A stretch of 64,000 nt of DNA from the NCBI GenBank assembly GCA_907163375.1, contig CAJQUW010006143.1, positions 92,464 through 156,463 on the forward strand, given 5' to 3'. This document shows positions 22,860 to 35,310 of the stretch, in pieces (positions within the stretch are counted from its first letter, which is position 1; each line of letters begins with the position of its first letter). A model generated the notes under the pieces. That model was not told the origin of the DNA. It saw only the letters and a list, made by a program, of their open reading frames with translations, and searched no databases. The translations under genes and the position numbers were made by a program. Source of the stretch: Prostheceraeus crozeri. Its lineage: Eukaryota; Platyhelminthes; Polycladida; Euryleptidae.

Positions 22860-23315
22860 AAAGAACCGCAGAAATGATAATAAAGAAAATAACAGCAGTA
22901 AAAGATGTGAATATCGATTGAATCAGTTTTATCGAATATTGTCAGGTATCTGACAGAAAATCAAAATGATGTTGATAATTGTGTTAATAAATTTGCCAAT
23001 TTCATATTTTTGATTCTGCATTAGGTCGATATGATTCAATTGAGCACATTGTAGTGCTCCCATGTTTCAAATGCTAGATTAAAAATGTTTCAAATGCTAG
23101 AGAAATAAAACAATTTTTCAAAAATTCTATGTAGAATTCTAAATAAACTGTTAACTCAAACTTATGTGAGTTCATACAGGTCAGAGATTGTAAAAGACTT
23201 TGAGCACTGCAGTGTATGAGCCATTACTACGCCTGGATTGTGATCTTTGACTTGTCAACTGACGCCGTCAACGGAAGCTTACAACATTGATTCTGTCCAA
23301 TACTGGAGACAATTA
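22860..23315. other. Intergenic, nothing recognised
   Basis: AT-rich, no frame or repeat of note. Confidence 0.5.
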
Positions 23316-23318
23316 CTA

Positions 23319-24201
23319 CAGATTGTTTCATAAAAAATGGATCACCCTTAAACATCGCCTTAACTTCAACTTTGTCTAACTCCGCCAAACTTGAACGAAT
23401 TTCTCTGAAATTTGGAAGATATGTCAGTTGTGCTTACTAATATCATTGTTGGAAATTTCAAACATGAATATTGAGTTGTTTTCCTGTTATAGATAAAAAA
23501 GTAGTAGATAATTTGATCTTCATTGAGCAATGTTACACAAAATCATACCTCACTCTTATAAAATTACATTTGTTTCCTTTGTTATGTAATATGTTGTTCT
23601 ACAAGCCGAAAACTATCAAGCAAAACAAAAATAAAGAAAATCAGTCAATCAGAGCCAGTATAGCACCATTATTCATCAACAATAATGTAACTGCTACATG
23701 TGATTAACTGGACTTCATGTTCCATAGCTTCCTGACTTCGTTGCGGTGGTGTTGGCAGCAATCCTAATTGCTTTCAACTTATGCAAGTCTCAATTAGGGC
23801 TTAGGACATTATCTTGGCCAGCTCGTTCTCCTGATCTGAATCCCATAGAAAATGTATGGAGTATTCTAAAACGTAACGTTCGTCGTTCACTGCTACCTAC
23901 AGATGGCGTATCAGAACTTACGTCACTGTTAAAAAGAGAGTGGAGAAAGTTAGATCAGTCAAAAATCAACGATATCATCGAATCAATGCCTAGACGAATT
24001 GGTAATGTCAAAATAACCACAAATACAAGGGCCACAAAATATTAGCTTCTTAAGAACCGTTACTGTATCATAGCTTATCAGATTATATAAGGACATTTAA
24101 ATATATTAGGGACATGAAATAACATGAAAAATGTTTTCTGTATCATACTTATGTTTTATTTAGTCAAATTTTAGGATGATCCACTTTTATGAAACGGACT
24201 G
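23319..24201 (+). mobile_element. Tc1-family transposon, copy 2 (internally deleted)
   Basis: Terminal repeats are CAGATTGTTTCATAAAA at the left and the inverse TTTTATGAAACGGACTG at the right, each flanked by TA (23317-23318 and 24202-24203). The 883-bp copy keeps the 5' region (23710-23770, matching 11230-11300 of copy 1) and the last quarter of the transposase (23779-24045). The middle is missing. The junction lies at GCTTTCAACTTATG, where the two flanks share TCA, so the deletion may have used microhomology. It lies opposite in orientation to copy 1. Confidence 0.87.
23779..24045 (+). pseudogene. C-terminal quarter of a Tc1 transposase
   Basis: The frame begins with CKSQLGLRTLSWPARSPDLN and includes NPIENVWSILKRNVRRSLLP, the last catalytic Glu region, and runs to TRATKY. 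It matches copy 1 (10187-11182) almost residue for residue, with NVW in place of KVW. The first two catalytic Asp residues are absent because of the internal deletion. No function is possible without a partner transposase. Confidence 0.88.
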
Positions 24202-24209
24202 TATTTCAT

Positions 24210-26370
24210 ATGTTCTGTGCATTAAAATTTTACATTCACCAATACAGTGGTTCATTTGAGAAGGAATTGTCAGGACCATAATGCCTCACTCAAAACATTC
24301 AGGTACATGTAGAGGACTAGTGGTATATCACATATCTGGCATTATGGGTTACCCATGAATCATGCGTGAATTAAATGCGATATAATCCAGAAAAATGACA
24401 ACTGGGAAGCAATTAATACATTTTCCCGTCAATAACATTAATATTCATAGGATGACTGCCAATTATTCCTTATTTCATCATTTAACCTATATATGAATTA
24501 CAATTGTCTATGGACTTTTCTATGAAGTAGGAAAGAGTCGGACACCATAAGCCATTTTCAGTTTTCTTGCCCTTGACGAAATTCTATTAAGCTCACCAGT
24601 TTTGTTAATTTTGGTACATCTTCATGTTTAGTAGCTCCACATGATTGAAGTATTTTTTGAACATGCCCGAGATTTTACCTGGAAAAAGTTGCGAAATGCC
24701 TCATATGGTGGTCCGACAATGGGACCATGATCTTGCGTCTGGGCAGCATGAGCCTTTTAGAAATGCATTCCCAAAACCAGTTTTCTGATAATTCTTATTA
24801 GAAAAGCAATGAAAAGTCTCGCAATTATCCCAATCTAAATTGCGGTATTTTGTATAATTTAAAATGCTGAAAGAACATCACAATGAAACTGTCATTGGAA
24901 AATGTAAAAGCACATATAATCTTGTTGCAAATTAATGACAAAAATGTAGGCTTGCATAGTCCCATGTATTCATAGAATTGAAAAAATCAGCCTTCGTATT
25001 CAAGAGAATTACTGCATGTAATATCCATCGAGTGCATAATCAAAATTGAAAAGTAGCTATGAAAACATTGGAGTATCTCAACTTAGCTTTTAATCCGTTA
25101 CGTTGGGAAAAATATCATTCACAATAAAATTACGTGCTTTCCTCGGGGAAGCCAGGCATTGACTTAATCATTTTTCGCCGTCTACTATAGGTTGTGGACC
25201 ATCCATATGTCTTCCACTTGTACAAGCTGGATCTTATCGCTTGGTTTATCAATCTTACATAACTATTTGATTGACTGCTTGCAAAAAAGTCTCATAAAGC
25301 TAATGGATATTAAAATACGTGACCCTTTTTAATTTGAGACATCTCGTCACATAGCATCGTTAGACTGATCTGATTGACTAATCATTTTGAAAGTTGGCGT
25401 CTATAAGACATGCGTGATGAGCTCCTTGGCCTGGAATTGTTTAAGCACATGTTTAATCAAGGCTTTCTTGATCATCGACAAGAAATGAAAGTTGTTTTGT
25501 TACCTGTGGAGTACGATGCGCCTTGCTCATGGTGCCAAAATCTGACTTTCTTGGTGGACATTTCATCACAGATGCATTTGATATTTGAAACGTTTAGCAC
25601 TACGTTAGAAACGTTAACTTTACGTTTAACATTTTGAAAATTTTATTCAAAATTCCTATTTATCAGGGATTATTCTAAGTTTTCAGATTCATGACATTAG
25701 CATGCGCTGCAATGTATTTGCAAAATTGACCTGCAGATATATCATGCAACCAGTCGGGAACAAAGCATCTACAAAATTGTTGTGTAAAATAGGTCCATTC
25801 GATCATTAAATCAAAAGTGGACTTAAGGACGGAGCAAAGAAAATTGTAATAACAATAAGCACAATTGCTTTCTTACCAAAATTCTCAAATATTGCAATGA
25901 AATTGATTCTCTTCATAATGACAAGCAAATATCATTGTGTTAGTATGATTTTATTACAATATGTGAGCTTTAAAAATAATAACTCAGATAGCTTGTGAGC
26001 AAAGAGTCCAAAGCAATTCATGTTTTCATATTTTGATGAAAAACTAAGTTTATTAACATCAAAAATAAAGCAATCGAGATTATTTGTTTGAAAACAATGG
26101 AAAATTGCTTCAATGCTATATCATTGTTTTATTCAACGCCGGTAATAGATTAAATTGGAAAATGCACACTTTTACGAACATCACTATGCATGAATATGTA
26201 CAATTCAGTTCACTTTAGACTGACAAAGTATTGTTTGTTGGATATCTATGGTCTACATTGTGCGGTTTCATGACTCGGCCAACTTCAGACACGTGTCTAC
26301 TCTCGCGATGAGTGACGATAAAATGTTTTTAGTAACTGCAAATCTGATGCGTACAGTAAATTCGATAATC
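24210..26370. other. Intergenic, nothing recognised
   Basis: Over 2 kb of AT-rich DNA. A 75-codon frame at 25410-25637 has no known motif. Confidence 0.5.
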
Positions 26371-26380
26371 GCATTCACTC

Positions 26381-26880
26381 ACAGAATTAGATTGTTTAAG
26401 CGCATCACTTTGCTAGAAGTGCAGACTGATTCAAAACGATGGCACATGCAGGAACTTACTAAGTGGGCAAAAAGAAATTTTTGATACCTTGCAGAGGAAA
26501 AATAGTCGTTCGCCGCTTGAGGATAGATGTGAATTCCTTCAAAATGCTCCGATCGCCACGATTCCTTCAGATTCGAAGAATTCAGATCATTGCGCAAAAG
26601 TTTTCTCAATAATGTTGGGCTCTCCGATCATTATTGAAAAAGTTAACAGGCGCACGAAAAGACGTTCACAAGCTTCTCTGTAGAACTTGATGTCGGCTAT
26701 GTGATCCGGTTGATAACAGTAACTGAAACTTTGTACAATTTGGCGTGTTTAATGTTGAACTGGCTGCTCATTGTTCGATTGCTATGGTATTATGTCAGCA
26801 GACTGCCATTCCATTAACGTTACACGTTCCAATGTTTCCTTTCTAGTCAAACAGAAGAAGAGACGACCTGTCTAATTCTG
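26381..26880 (-). repeat. Penelope-like terminal region, copy A
   Basis: About 500 bases match 36845-37327 in inverse orientation, by eye at well over 80 per cent identity. In copy B this region follows a GIY-YIG endonuclease frame, so it appears to be the 3' untranslated or terminal-repeat part of a Penelope-like element. Similarity starts sharply at CACAGAATT. In both copies the strand opposite the endonuclease holds a frame with EFLQNAPIATIP and SDSKNSD- or TDSKNSD-type blocks. Confidence 0.7.
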
Positions 26881-27020
26881 TGCATTCACTATTGGGTATG
26901 TCCATGGGCAAATCGATGAGCTCATCGATCTGTTCAATGAAATTTATCAAAGAGTGATGTTCAATCTACCAGTTAAGACATCGGTAGCGACTCTGAGAAA
27001 AGCACTGAAATCCTGGAACA

Positions 27021-27569
27021 ATGTACAGTTTCAATTATGTTCCACAGTGTAAAGAATGCGAATCTTTGTCCCAGCAAGTTTCTTCTATGGGATTTTCTCC
27101 AACTCTAGTACGTTATCTTGCTTTACAGCAACATAAGAAAAAGAAGACGCTTACTGAATTTGTCGATCAAGTGTTGGAAGTCACGGAAGAGATGTCATCT
27201 CTGGGTATGCAAAATACAGAAGAATTCATTGATCTTAAGAAATCTGCAGACTTAACGGAATTCGAAACAACGAATCGGGATGAAAATGAAACATCGGTCA
27301 TTCCATTATCTGTTGAATACGTGGAGGACAAAGCAGGTTATCATGCCACTGAAAAAGAAACGTTGAAAAAGCAGAATGCTGAATTAGAAAGTTTGACTGC
27401 GACGATGCAGTTGAGGATTCAATGTGTGATTTGTGCTACTCGTGACCGTAATGTTGCTTTCAGACCTTGTGGCCATGTGTGTATTTGCTCACAATGCTCC
27501 AGATACACACATTCGTGTCCAACATGCCATAGAGCTATATGTAGAAAAGAAATTATTGTTTTATCATGA
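27021..27569 (+). CDS. IAP-type UBA-RING protein, terminal exon
   Basis: The C-terminal part of an inhibitor-of-apoptosis (BIRC) type protein, an E3 ubiquitin ligase that restrains caspases or immune signalling. Residues about 22-55 (MGFSPTLVRYLALQQHKK) resemble the UBA domain of BIRC proteins. A charged linker follows. Residues about 134-172 form a C3HC4 RING: CVICATRDRNVAFRPCGHVC, then CSQC and CPTC, with all eight ligands present. The frame ends six residues after RAICRK. No BIR domain is found upstream. A plausible splice acceptor (TTCCACAG before 27051) would make this the last exon of a gene whose other exons lie elsewhere or are lost. A Penelope-like remnant ends about 140 bases upstream, so truncation by insertion or carriage is also possible. 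Confidence 0.75.
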   Translation: MYSFNYVPQCKECESLSQQVSSMGFSPTLVRYLALQQHKKKKTLTEFVDQVLEVTEEMSSLGMQNTEEFIDLKKSADLTEFETTNRDENETSVIPLSVEYVEDKAGYHATEKETLKKQNAELESLTATMQLRIQCVICATRDRNVAFRPCGHVCICSQCSRYTHSCPTCHRAICRKEIIVLS

Positions 27570-27579
27570 GCATTAGTAT

Positions 27580-30330
27580 ATGAATATTATGTTAACTTTA
27601 ATATATTTTACACTTTTTACAAAAAAAAATCCGATTCAAAGCATGCCGTTTTTTTTAACAAATGTCTGCACTCTTATTTTGCATGCTGGGTAATTGAACA
27701 GCAATGCTATTGTTTTTTGTGCAATCCACTTAGATTTTCAGAATTTTTATGCAGTGATGCCTAGATTCATGGAAAAATGGAACTTCATTTTTTTACTCAA
27801 TTTTCTGATTGGATATCGAGAAAATTTAATATCGTTGTAATGTCAGTGTGTGAACACTCTAGTCAAGCTACTTAAGAAATTAAACTGCTTTCCCAAAATA
27901 ATTCCGAGCACAAAATTTGGTATTTCAAGTATTATGCGATGTTGGGAGACTTTAAAAAATAAAACCAGTGTTCTAAAGCTGCTTTTGCATGGTTATACAC
28001 GTTCTAGTGCTTCATCATTACAACTCCAGCATTTTGCCTCTTTTTTAAAATTGAAAAAGTTATTAAATATATCAGAATATCAGACGTCTATTCTCAAACT
28101 GAAAACACGTTCCTTGGGTGATTAAATGATTGACAATAATAAATGATGATATATGTGATTCAGAGATCCATATGCGTTATTACAATATGCAGAGTAATTG
28201 TACATATTTACAAATGATTTACGCAGATGAATCATGTAAAAATGAAAACTATGGATGATGAAACGCTGGAAGGAGAGGATAATCAATGGTACATGTAATT
28301 CAACAAATGAAGTTAAATCACGAAACAGCATATTGCAAATTATAGCCATAGTTATGAAGAAAAACGTCGGGAATTTTAAAAGCTGCTTTATGTGAGCACC
28401 AGAATACCTACTTATGTTGATAACGTGCATAAGATGATTACACAGAAAGGCACAGAAAAACCTCATGCACTTATAAAACAACACCCCGCCAATCCAATCA
28501 GAGGCTAATGCCACAGCCAATAATTCCTGGTATCTTAAGCAGGTTTATGAAAAGGTGTTTTGAAGACTAGTTTACAACACTATTTCAAAAGCATGTTTAA
28601 ATTTATCAATGGCGAAACATTGCAGGTAAAAGCCCATTTCAAAGATTATACTTTATTGAACCTGTCCCATGAATCAGCGTTAGAAGACTTCGTCTTTTCA
28701 AAGTTGAGCTTCTTTAAAAACCATCTGAAAATCGACGCTAAGGATCAATGTAGCGCTGATATTAATTTGAAATTTTGCTAAGAAGAAACCCTCTTTAGAT
28801 TTGATAAACTATCATGACGTTGAATAAGCATGATATCACCCATGATTCCACGGTTCCCCAACGGTTGGGTTCCACTACCCAACCTTTCCGAAATTGAACC
28901 ACGTGTTGACGTTGATTTAACTATGCATCAACTATGTATCAACCGTTGATTGTGTGAAACGTGAAAAAAGCAAATTAACGCTTTCACTATGGAGAGCATG
29001 CGACTTTGGAGGCATGAACATAGATAAGAGGAATTCCTGATTTGCTCGTCCGTGTATTGAATGGTTATGCAGAAATTTTCCCGACCATTGGGAAAGGATA
29101 ACGCAATAACTCAATAAGTGTTTATTTCCAAATGCATTGGATTCGCATTTCAAAACATAACTATTGGAACTTCATAAGATATCATACATTTCAGACGTGC
29201 GTTCAACTTCAACAACAAAAATATCGTGATCATGAAGGAGAAGAAAATAATCAGAAACTAAAATTTGCTTCTAAATGTCATTTAGTTTGTGCTCTCTTTA
29301 GTAGATTGTCGTAGCTCTTTAGCTTCATGCTTTTGCGCATTCATCAACTTGTAAAACTCAGTTGTACTTTCACAGTGGCATAATGCCGGGTGCCAACTCC
29401 TGTCACAATTTCTGATATTTTGAACATTCAATCATGAAATGACACAAATTTTATACCCGTGAATCACTGCATAGCTCACATCGACGTTCTTCATACCTCA
29501 ATCGATTGCTATAAATGCATGTGACAACTTTTAAGTTGCGGTTAATGTTCTAAACTTCGATATGACATTGTAGTATCCTCAAGCAGGCATAGCTCCAAAA
29601 TAATTTAACCCAGTATGACTATTTTTGCTGAGATTATCCATTGTTCCCTATGATAATCAGCTAATCGACCTCTTGTAATCCTTAAATATGATTGCCTATC
29701 AATTATTAGCTGTTTATCCCATAACTGAGATAGGCTAGACTTTCTAAGCAATTCCTTTGCCCGCCAGTACTATGTGCATCTACTATCGCGCATGTTTGAA
29801 ATAGCGAGAAAATCGCATTGTATGCGTCCTTTATCATGCTTCCTTCATAGCTTGCGATGATTCGTGTACAAGAAGATATTGCTGAAAAATGAAAATTCAT
29901 TGGATGTATTCAAAATTCACCGATAAGACAATAATTTGGAGTGCTCCGCTTTTATAAAATCCAAACTTTTTAAATTATTAAAAAAACAAAATTCTGCACA
30001 GTATTTCATCCTCGACAACGTCAGCATTGCAAATGTATTTTTTAGAATATCTCCGCTAACTTGGTCAAATTCTCTAAGCTGTTTAGTTGTTAAATATGCA
30101 TCTTGTTTACCTTTAGCTGTCAATTGTTCCAAATGGCATTTAAAATTATATCTTGATATCCACATTCGTAAATGCGGTACTTATACTCGTATTTGTCAAA
30201 TGGATGCATCTATCACCTATTTGTCAACGCTACGTATTTAGTTGAGATCATTGCTTGGATATTGATCCATTGAATTACATACACATCATAAAATGCACAT
30301 AATAAAATCAGAGTTAAACCGCACACTTTT
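27580..30330. other. Intergenic, nothing recognised
   Basis: Several frames of 60-130 codons, none with motifs. CAACGGTTGGGTT and ACCCAACCTTTCC near 28860-28890 make a short local hairpin. Confidence 0.5.
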
Positions 30331-30336
30331 TCAGCT

Positions 30337-30603
30337 CTAATTGTTGTCATCGCGGTATCCTTTCATCTTTTTAGCAACTTTGTAAGGAGTCCAGTACGGA
30401 TGCAAATGATGTAGGCATTCTACGCATTGCTTGATCAACTCTTTATCTCTCTGCTCATAGGTGTAATATAATTCAGTGACAAAATTTAACAAAGATTCTA
30501 AGCTGTGTGACCGACTGTAATTACTTCTTATTCTAAATTTAAAGTTCAATTTTGTAAATAGTTCATAGAGATGCAAGTTATATTGTTTTCTGATGAAAGC
30601 CAT
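30337..30603 (-). CDS. Unrecognised 88-residue ORF
   Basis: I do not recognise this frame. It starts at ATG (MAFIRKQYNLHLYELFTKL) and ends with KKMKGYRDDNN. It has a balanced, soluble, helix-prone composition with two cysteines (IKQCVECLHHLHPYW), unlike the Phe/Ser-rich chance frames around it. It could be a single exon or a small gene. No promoter, partner exon or mobile-element context was found. Confidence 0.2.
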   Translation of the reverse strand: MAFIRKQYNLHLYELFTKLNFKFRIRSNYSRSHSLESLLNFVTELYYTYEQRDKELIKQCVECLHHLHPYWTPYKVAKKMKGYRDDNN

Positions 30604-30609
30604 ATGATG

Positions 30610-32124
30610 CCATGAGAATGGATCTTTATATGAAAAATATCTTTCCTTAAGATGTTTGATTCAACACATCGATCTCTTGATGCACCCATAAATAGTCAGT
30701 ATTGCATGATTGAAATGAAAGCTGTTTGGCCATTTTCAAAAATTGTGAAAGATTTCGACAAATGAATGAATGAATGAAGAATTGGAAAGTAGTTACACCT
30801 TTTCCATCAGCTCGCTGTCTTTTTTTCTATTTTCTTCTGACTTCCGAGTTTCTCCTTCGTATGACATCTCCTCAAATCCTCAAATAGCCATCATAGCACT
30901 GTTGATTAAGGTAAACAAGATTTACATTAGCTATTAAAGTAGACTAAATTTGTTAATAGTTTGGTTGGATTAATTAGAAAATATTATAATTTAGTCACAT
31001 TTTTATGCCGCACCTTGTAGCATCGCATGTGAGATGCGCATTTTTTGCTGTCTTGGGGAAATTGCCAATGAATTGACTATCATGCTAGAAACACAGAAGA
31101 AAGAAAAGCAATTTACAAGTCTTAAATGTGTAGATACCTGTCTGGTCAATGCATATTGACCGAAATTAATTACAAAGAAAAAAAGGAAAATTAAAAGTTT
31201 AACATCAAAGCTCTTGATTCTTTCCATCATCATCATCAAGATGAATTTACAAGTCCTTGAGGTGATGCCTTTCAATGAACTTCGACAGAAGTGACTATGC
31301 AAGAAGCCTCAGTCTTGTTAGCAAGAGTATTCTCTTACGCTTGTCATGGAACAAATTTCCTGATACTGAAAGAATAAAGTGTTATAATTAAAGTAATGCC
31401 TTATATTATATATAAGGTATTAATTATCATAATTGTTATATGGACTGCACATAGGTCTCTAATATCATTCAGGTAAAAAGTAAAACTTGATTAATTGACG
31501 AGAGAAAAAAGGAAGATTCTTCAGCAGGCACCAACTTTTTTATAAAATTAATTTTTCAAAAAATATATACGCTAGCACAGATGTATTTCATATATTTTCT
31601 AACGTACTCAGAATTTTTTTAAAAAATCTGATTACCTTATATTGAATTTTGAATTATCTTCAGAAATCTAACCGCACATAGCACAATTCTAGCCATTTAT
31701 TAATAATTTGACTGCATAGGCATTTTAATTGTTCTTCAAATAAATGCCATTCATTAACTAAATACTTTAAATACACAAAAAAACAATTATGAAATTAACA
31801 TACTCTGAATTTTATGTGCTGCAAATTTTAGAGGAATTGAACGAATGTTCTAGAAGAAATGCTTAAATATTCCAAAATCACACTTTTTAAATTTGACTGT
31901 AAAAAATTGCAAATTTGACGTTTTGTTCTTTTTTTTTGTGTTACATTGATTAAATCTAGACATGGTCTCTGGATACCATGAGCTTCTGGAATTCTGATCA
32001 TCCAGCCTAGAGACCATCAGCGCCCTACGAAAGGAAATGGTATTAGCTGGAGAATGATTGTCTGTTGTGGTGCGGTGAAAATTAATTTCTTTGCTATAAA
32101 AGGCAAAGTGAAAGTCATCGGAAG

Positions 32125-32173
<49 letters not shown>

Positions 32174-33018
32174 GACTTGCCATTGGAGCAACGTTCTTGT
32201 ATGTTTGTGTGACAGATTCAAATTTGAGCATATGGTAAAATCCAGTAAAAGTAGTCCCTTTTTGTCTATTCAAAAAAATTCTCAAAAATTTGATTTTTTT
32301 TTATCTTGATAGTTGTATTTGGCTCTTGTAAGTTACATTATGTGCGCTAAACCACTATCTTATTACTATTAGGAGATCTGTAGCCGAGCGTCTGATATGG
32401 GGGCGTCAATGAAATGACCGAAAGTTAATATATAACTTTATATGCCCGTGTGTTTCTGTTTATTTATATCTACATCAAGTCTGCTAAGGACATGTACTCA
32501 CAATTTCACTTCTCGCGGTATTCATGATTAATTCAGTAAACTGAAAATCTAGAACTAAGGTGTAATGCAAGTAGGCCTAAATAGCCTGCAATAACCACGA
32601 TTCCAAATATCACCGTGTCCAAATAACACGATTCCGAACTTTTTCCAGCTATCATACTGATTCTATATCAACAATTAATAGTTGAATACAGGATGAATGT
32701 GTATTTACTTGCATGCTTTATGGTTATTCTCCAATATTCACATTACAACATCATGAATTGAAGCATACCCATAGTAGGCCTACTTGAAATAATTGACCAG
32801 ATCAGTATGAATGTTGAATAGAGGGGACACAGCTGCCTCCACCGGTCTCATCCCTTACGTAGATTTATGCTGGCATGCATGCATGTATTTATGCTTTATA
32901 GTGAATTTATAGTGCATATCCAATTAATTTCATTCACTTATAAAGTCTTAGGATTTAACGAAGTTGTCTTAGACTATGTGAGATTTTTTTGACAGATATA
33001 TTTTTTGAAGTTCAAGTT
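30610..33018. other. Intergenic with a palindrome and a TA microsatellite
   Basis: At about 31398-31427 AATGCCTTATATT is followed closely by ATATATAAGGTATT, a near-perfect palindrome. A (TA)n tract is annotated separately. No gene seen. Confidence 0.5.
32127..32171. repeat. (TA)n microsatellite
   Basis: Uninterrupted alternating TA over about 45 bases. Confidence 0.95.
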
Positions 33019-33022
33019 TTAA

Positions 33023-33224
33023 CCTCTTGAGACCCGATGACGTTCGATGCATGTCATGCGGACACTTGCGCAAGCGTTCAACTAGCAGCTGACAACACTG
33101 CCCCAACAGCTGCATCATGTTCCCACTCAGCATCAGGGGAGTTGCAATTATGAGCGAGTGACGTGCACTGCACGTCATTGGTAGTTGGAGCATAGTAGCA
33201 GATTTAGCTTTGGGACTCAAAAGG
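33023..33224. mobile_element. piggyBac-type MITE, about 200 bp
   Basis: Left end CCTCTTGAGACCC and right end GGGACTCAAAAGG are inverse copies. TTAA precedes the left end and TCAA follows the right, consistent with a TTAA duplication bearing one substitution. The interior has a GACGTGCACTGCACGTC palindrome and no coding capacity. Confidence 0.6.
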
Positions 33225-33229
33225 TCAAA

Positions 33230-34343
33230 GTTATAGGTTTATACAAGTTTTAGTTTAGGATGAGTATGAATATCCATGAATAGGTGCTATGAATAGGATG
33301 TAGGGAGATCTATTTCGATCACATCGACTTCGAATCGCTTCCTTTTTATCATGCGGTTTACGCGAAAGTTAATTTGGAATTTGGATTATTAGTTCACAGA
33401 ATTTATTTAAGGTCGGTTACATTGCAATGATAGTGTCTGCCCTTTTGATTGTCTGTGACGCTTGAAGATACAAACTACTTTCGGAGAGCCGGTCAATAAA
33501 TGCATTCATACAATTTCACTTGAATTTATGTTGTCAATTTGATTACAGGTGAGTCCCTTGCTACAAATTAAAACAATTGTTGTACTTCAACAGACAAACT
33601 GTTCAGGATTTATTTATGCTCTATGCATTATCTTCTTCCAGTCATGCAACATTTATATATTGATACATTTTGCTTCTATGAAGAATCCCATTTGTAAATA
33701 CTTTATCATTACTTTTTCAGAAAGACAATCATCTGAATATCTTCATCTATCTGTGCAATTTTATCATCTCAACCCTGTAAACCTGCAACGTCATCAAATT
33801 TGGAAATAAAACGATTTGAATTTTGAATTTTGTGTTTATTTACTGTGCAGCAATCCAAAATATGTATTTTTCGTGTAGTCATGCAAAAATGGAATGTTTT
33901 GAATTTCAAATGAATCTAAAAAATGCACAAGGTGAAAAAGACAAGAACCACTACAAAAAAACACTAAAATTTCTGAATTTTGCCGTAGCAATGAAATGTC
34001 ACAAAAGGGTAAGTCCAATTTAATTCACAACATTTGACGAAAATGTATCTTTGATTTATAAAATCCATATTTCTGAACCGATTTCAATAGTTCTTTTAAT
34101 CGAACCGTCAGGATCTCATCTGTTATGGCATGGTTTTTAAAAAGTCATAAAGCCAAGACTTTCTTCACAAGTTGCCGATTTTTGCCGAAAAAAGACCAAA
34201 AAAGTATGTCCAAAGTTACAATACTCTCACTCAACACGGATTTTCGATTAGCTACATTCAAATACACCCACTAATATTTATATCATCTGAAAGAAGAAGA
34301 TCAGCTCTTTAAGACAGTCTAATTCTAAGTATTGTAATTAGTA
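33230..34343. other. Intergenic, nothing recognised
   Basis: Short AT-rich frames only. Confidence 0.45.
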
Positions 34344-34347
34344 TTAA

Positions 34348-35310
34348 CCCTTTCAGTGCGTCTCCCAGTAATTACCGGGTTTTCCCATCGCTTTACCAGT
34401 GCGTCCCCCGGTAATTACCGGAACATCTGTTTACGTTGTTTCTGCGCACGTCTTTTGCCTCTTAAGTGCTCTGCGTCATCTGTGACGAACCGAAACAGTC
34501 ACATAGTCTGCAGGAAGAAATTGCAGTGAATGCGTCACACGCAAACTGTTATAATAGACATCTCAATCGATCACAGTTTTGATGCCGCCGGCAAGCGTTC
34601 CTGCTATTATTCGTCTGCGGACTTGTGCATATTGTTAGGTTCACGAGCGGTGTTCATTGCAACGACAAGCTCTCTTGTGAAGTTATTACTTTCAGTCATT
34701 CGATTTAGCAAACTTCTGTGTGACTCTTCCTTCGTTATGGCATCACGAAATAGATTATCAGCTGAATCAGTAGCCCAAGCTATCATAGGCGAAGATTCCG
34801 ACGATGAAGATTTTTATCATTCCAATTCTTCCTCGAGCGATTCTGCTTCTGACGATTCCAGCAGTGATTCAGACACCAATGATTTGCCAGGTAATACTAT
34901 TGTTCGAGGCCGTGGACGAGGCCATGGACGAGGGCGTGGCCAAAGACGCAATCAAGGTCGCGGTCGAGGACATAGTCGCGGTCCTGTTCTTGGAAGTGGG
35001 GACATTGCAGAACAGCGCCCGTCAGCTGGCCTGAGCACCAGTCGTGATCACGATAATGTATCTCAAAGCCAACAATTCACTGATGCAAGGTGGCAAGCTA
35101 CCAACAATATGCTGGAAGTTCCGCATTCCGTTGGAGAGGAAGTGATCAATGTTCCAGACAATTTTCGTGAAACTCCTAAAGACTATTTCGAACTCTTCAT
35201 TGACAATGATTTTTTGGATCTAATAATGACTGAGACAAACAGGTATGCTGAGCAGTTCATGGCTTCTGTCAGCGATCTACTGTGTTACAGGTGATGTTTA
35301 ATTATCCCCA
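34348..35310 (+). mobile_element. 5' part of a piggyBac transposon
   Basis: TTAA at 34344-34347 is followed by CCCTTTCAGTGCGTC, a typical piggyBac terminal start. A duplicated subterminal unit (CAGTGCGTCTCCCAGTAATT and CAGTGCGTCCCCCGGTAATT) lies within the first 80 bases and may bind transposase. A piggyBac-type N-terminal transposase frame follows from 34737. I could not find the inverse right end, so the element is truncated or its 3' half was replaced by unrelated DNA. Confidence 0.75.
34737..35294 (+). pseudogene. piggyBac transposase N-terminal part
   Basis: The likely start is the ATG of MASRNRLSAESVAQAI at 34737. The open frame reaches upstream to 34530, but that part overlaps the terminal region. 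Residues about 18-45 are an acidic and serine-rich stretch (EDSDDEDFYH then SSDSASDDSSSDSD), followed by a glycine-arginine-rich segment (RGRGRGHGRGRGQRR). The end enters the conserved piggyBac fold with RETPKDYFELFIDNDFLD and ETNRYAEQF, which in relatives opens the DDE_Tnp_1_7 domain. The frame stops after about 186 residues against about 550-600 normally, and none of the catalytic Asp residues is present. A CAG-GTGATG at the end could be a splice donor, but no downstream exon was found. Confidence 0.78.

Noticed and set aside
31398-31427. Palindrome as a transcription terminator
   Set aside because: AT-only palindrome in animal intergenic DNA, with no gene beside it to terminate.
32380-32420. 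tRNA-like GTAGCCGAGCGTCTGATATG
   Set aside because: A-box resemblance only, with no B box or cloverleaf.
34530-34736. Upstream ATG of the piggyBac frame
   Set aside because: This part runs through the element's terminal region and lacks conservation features. The ATG at 34737 fits piggyBac better.
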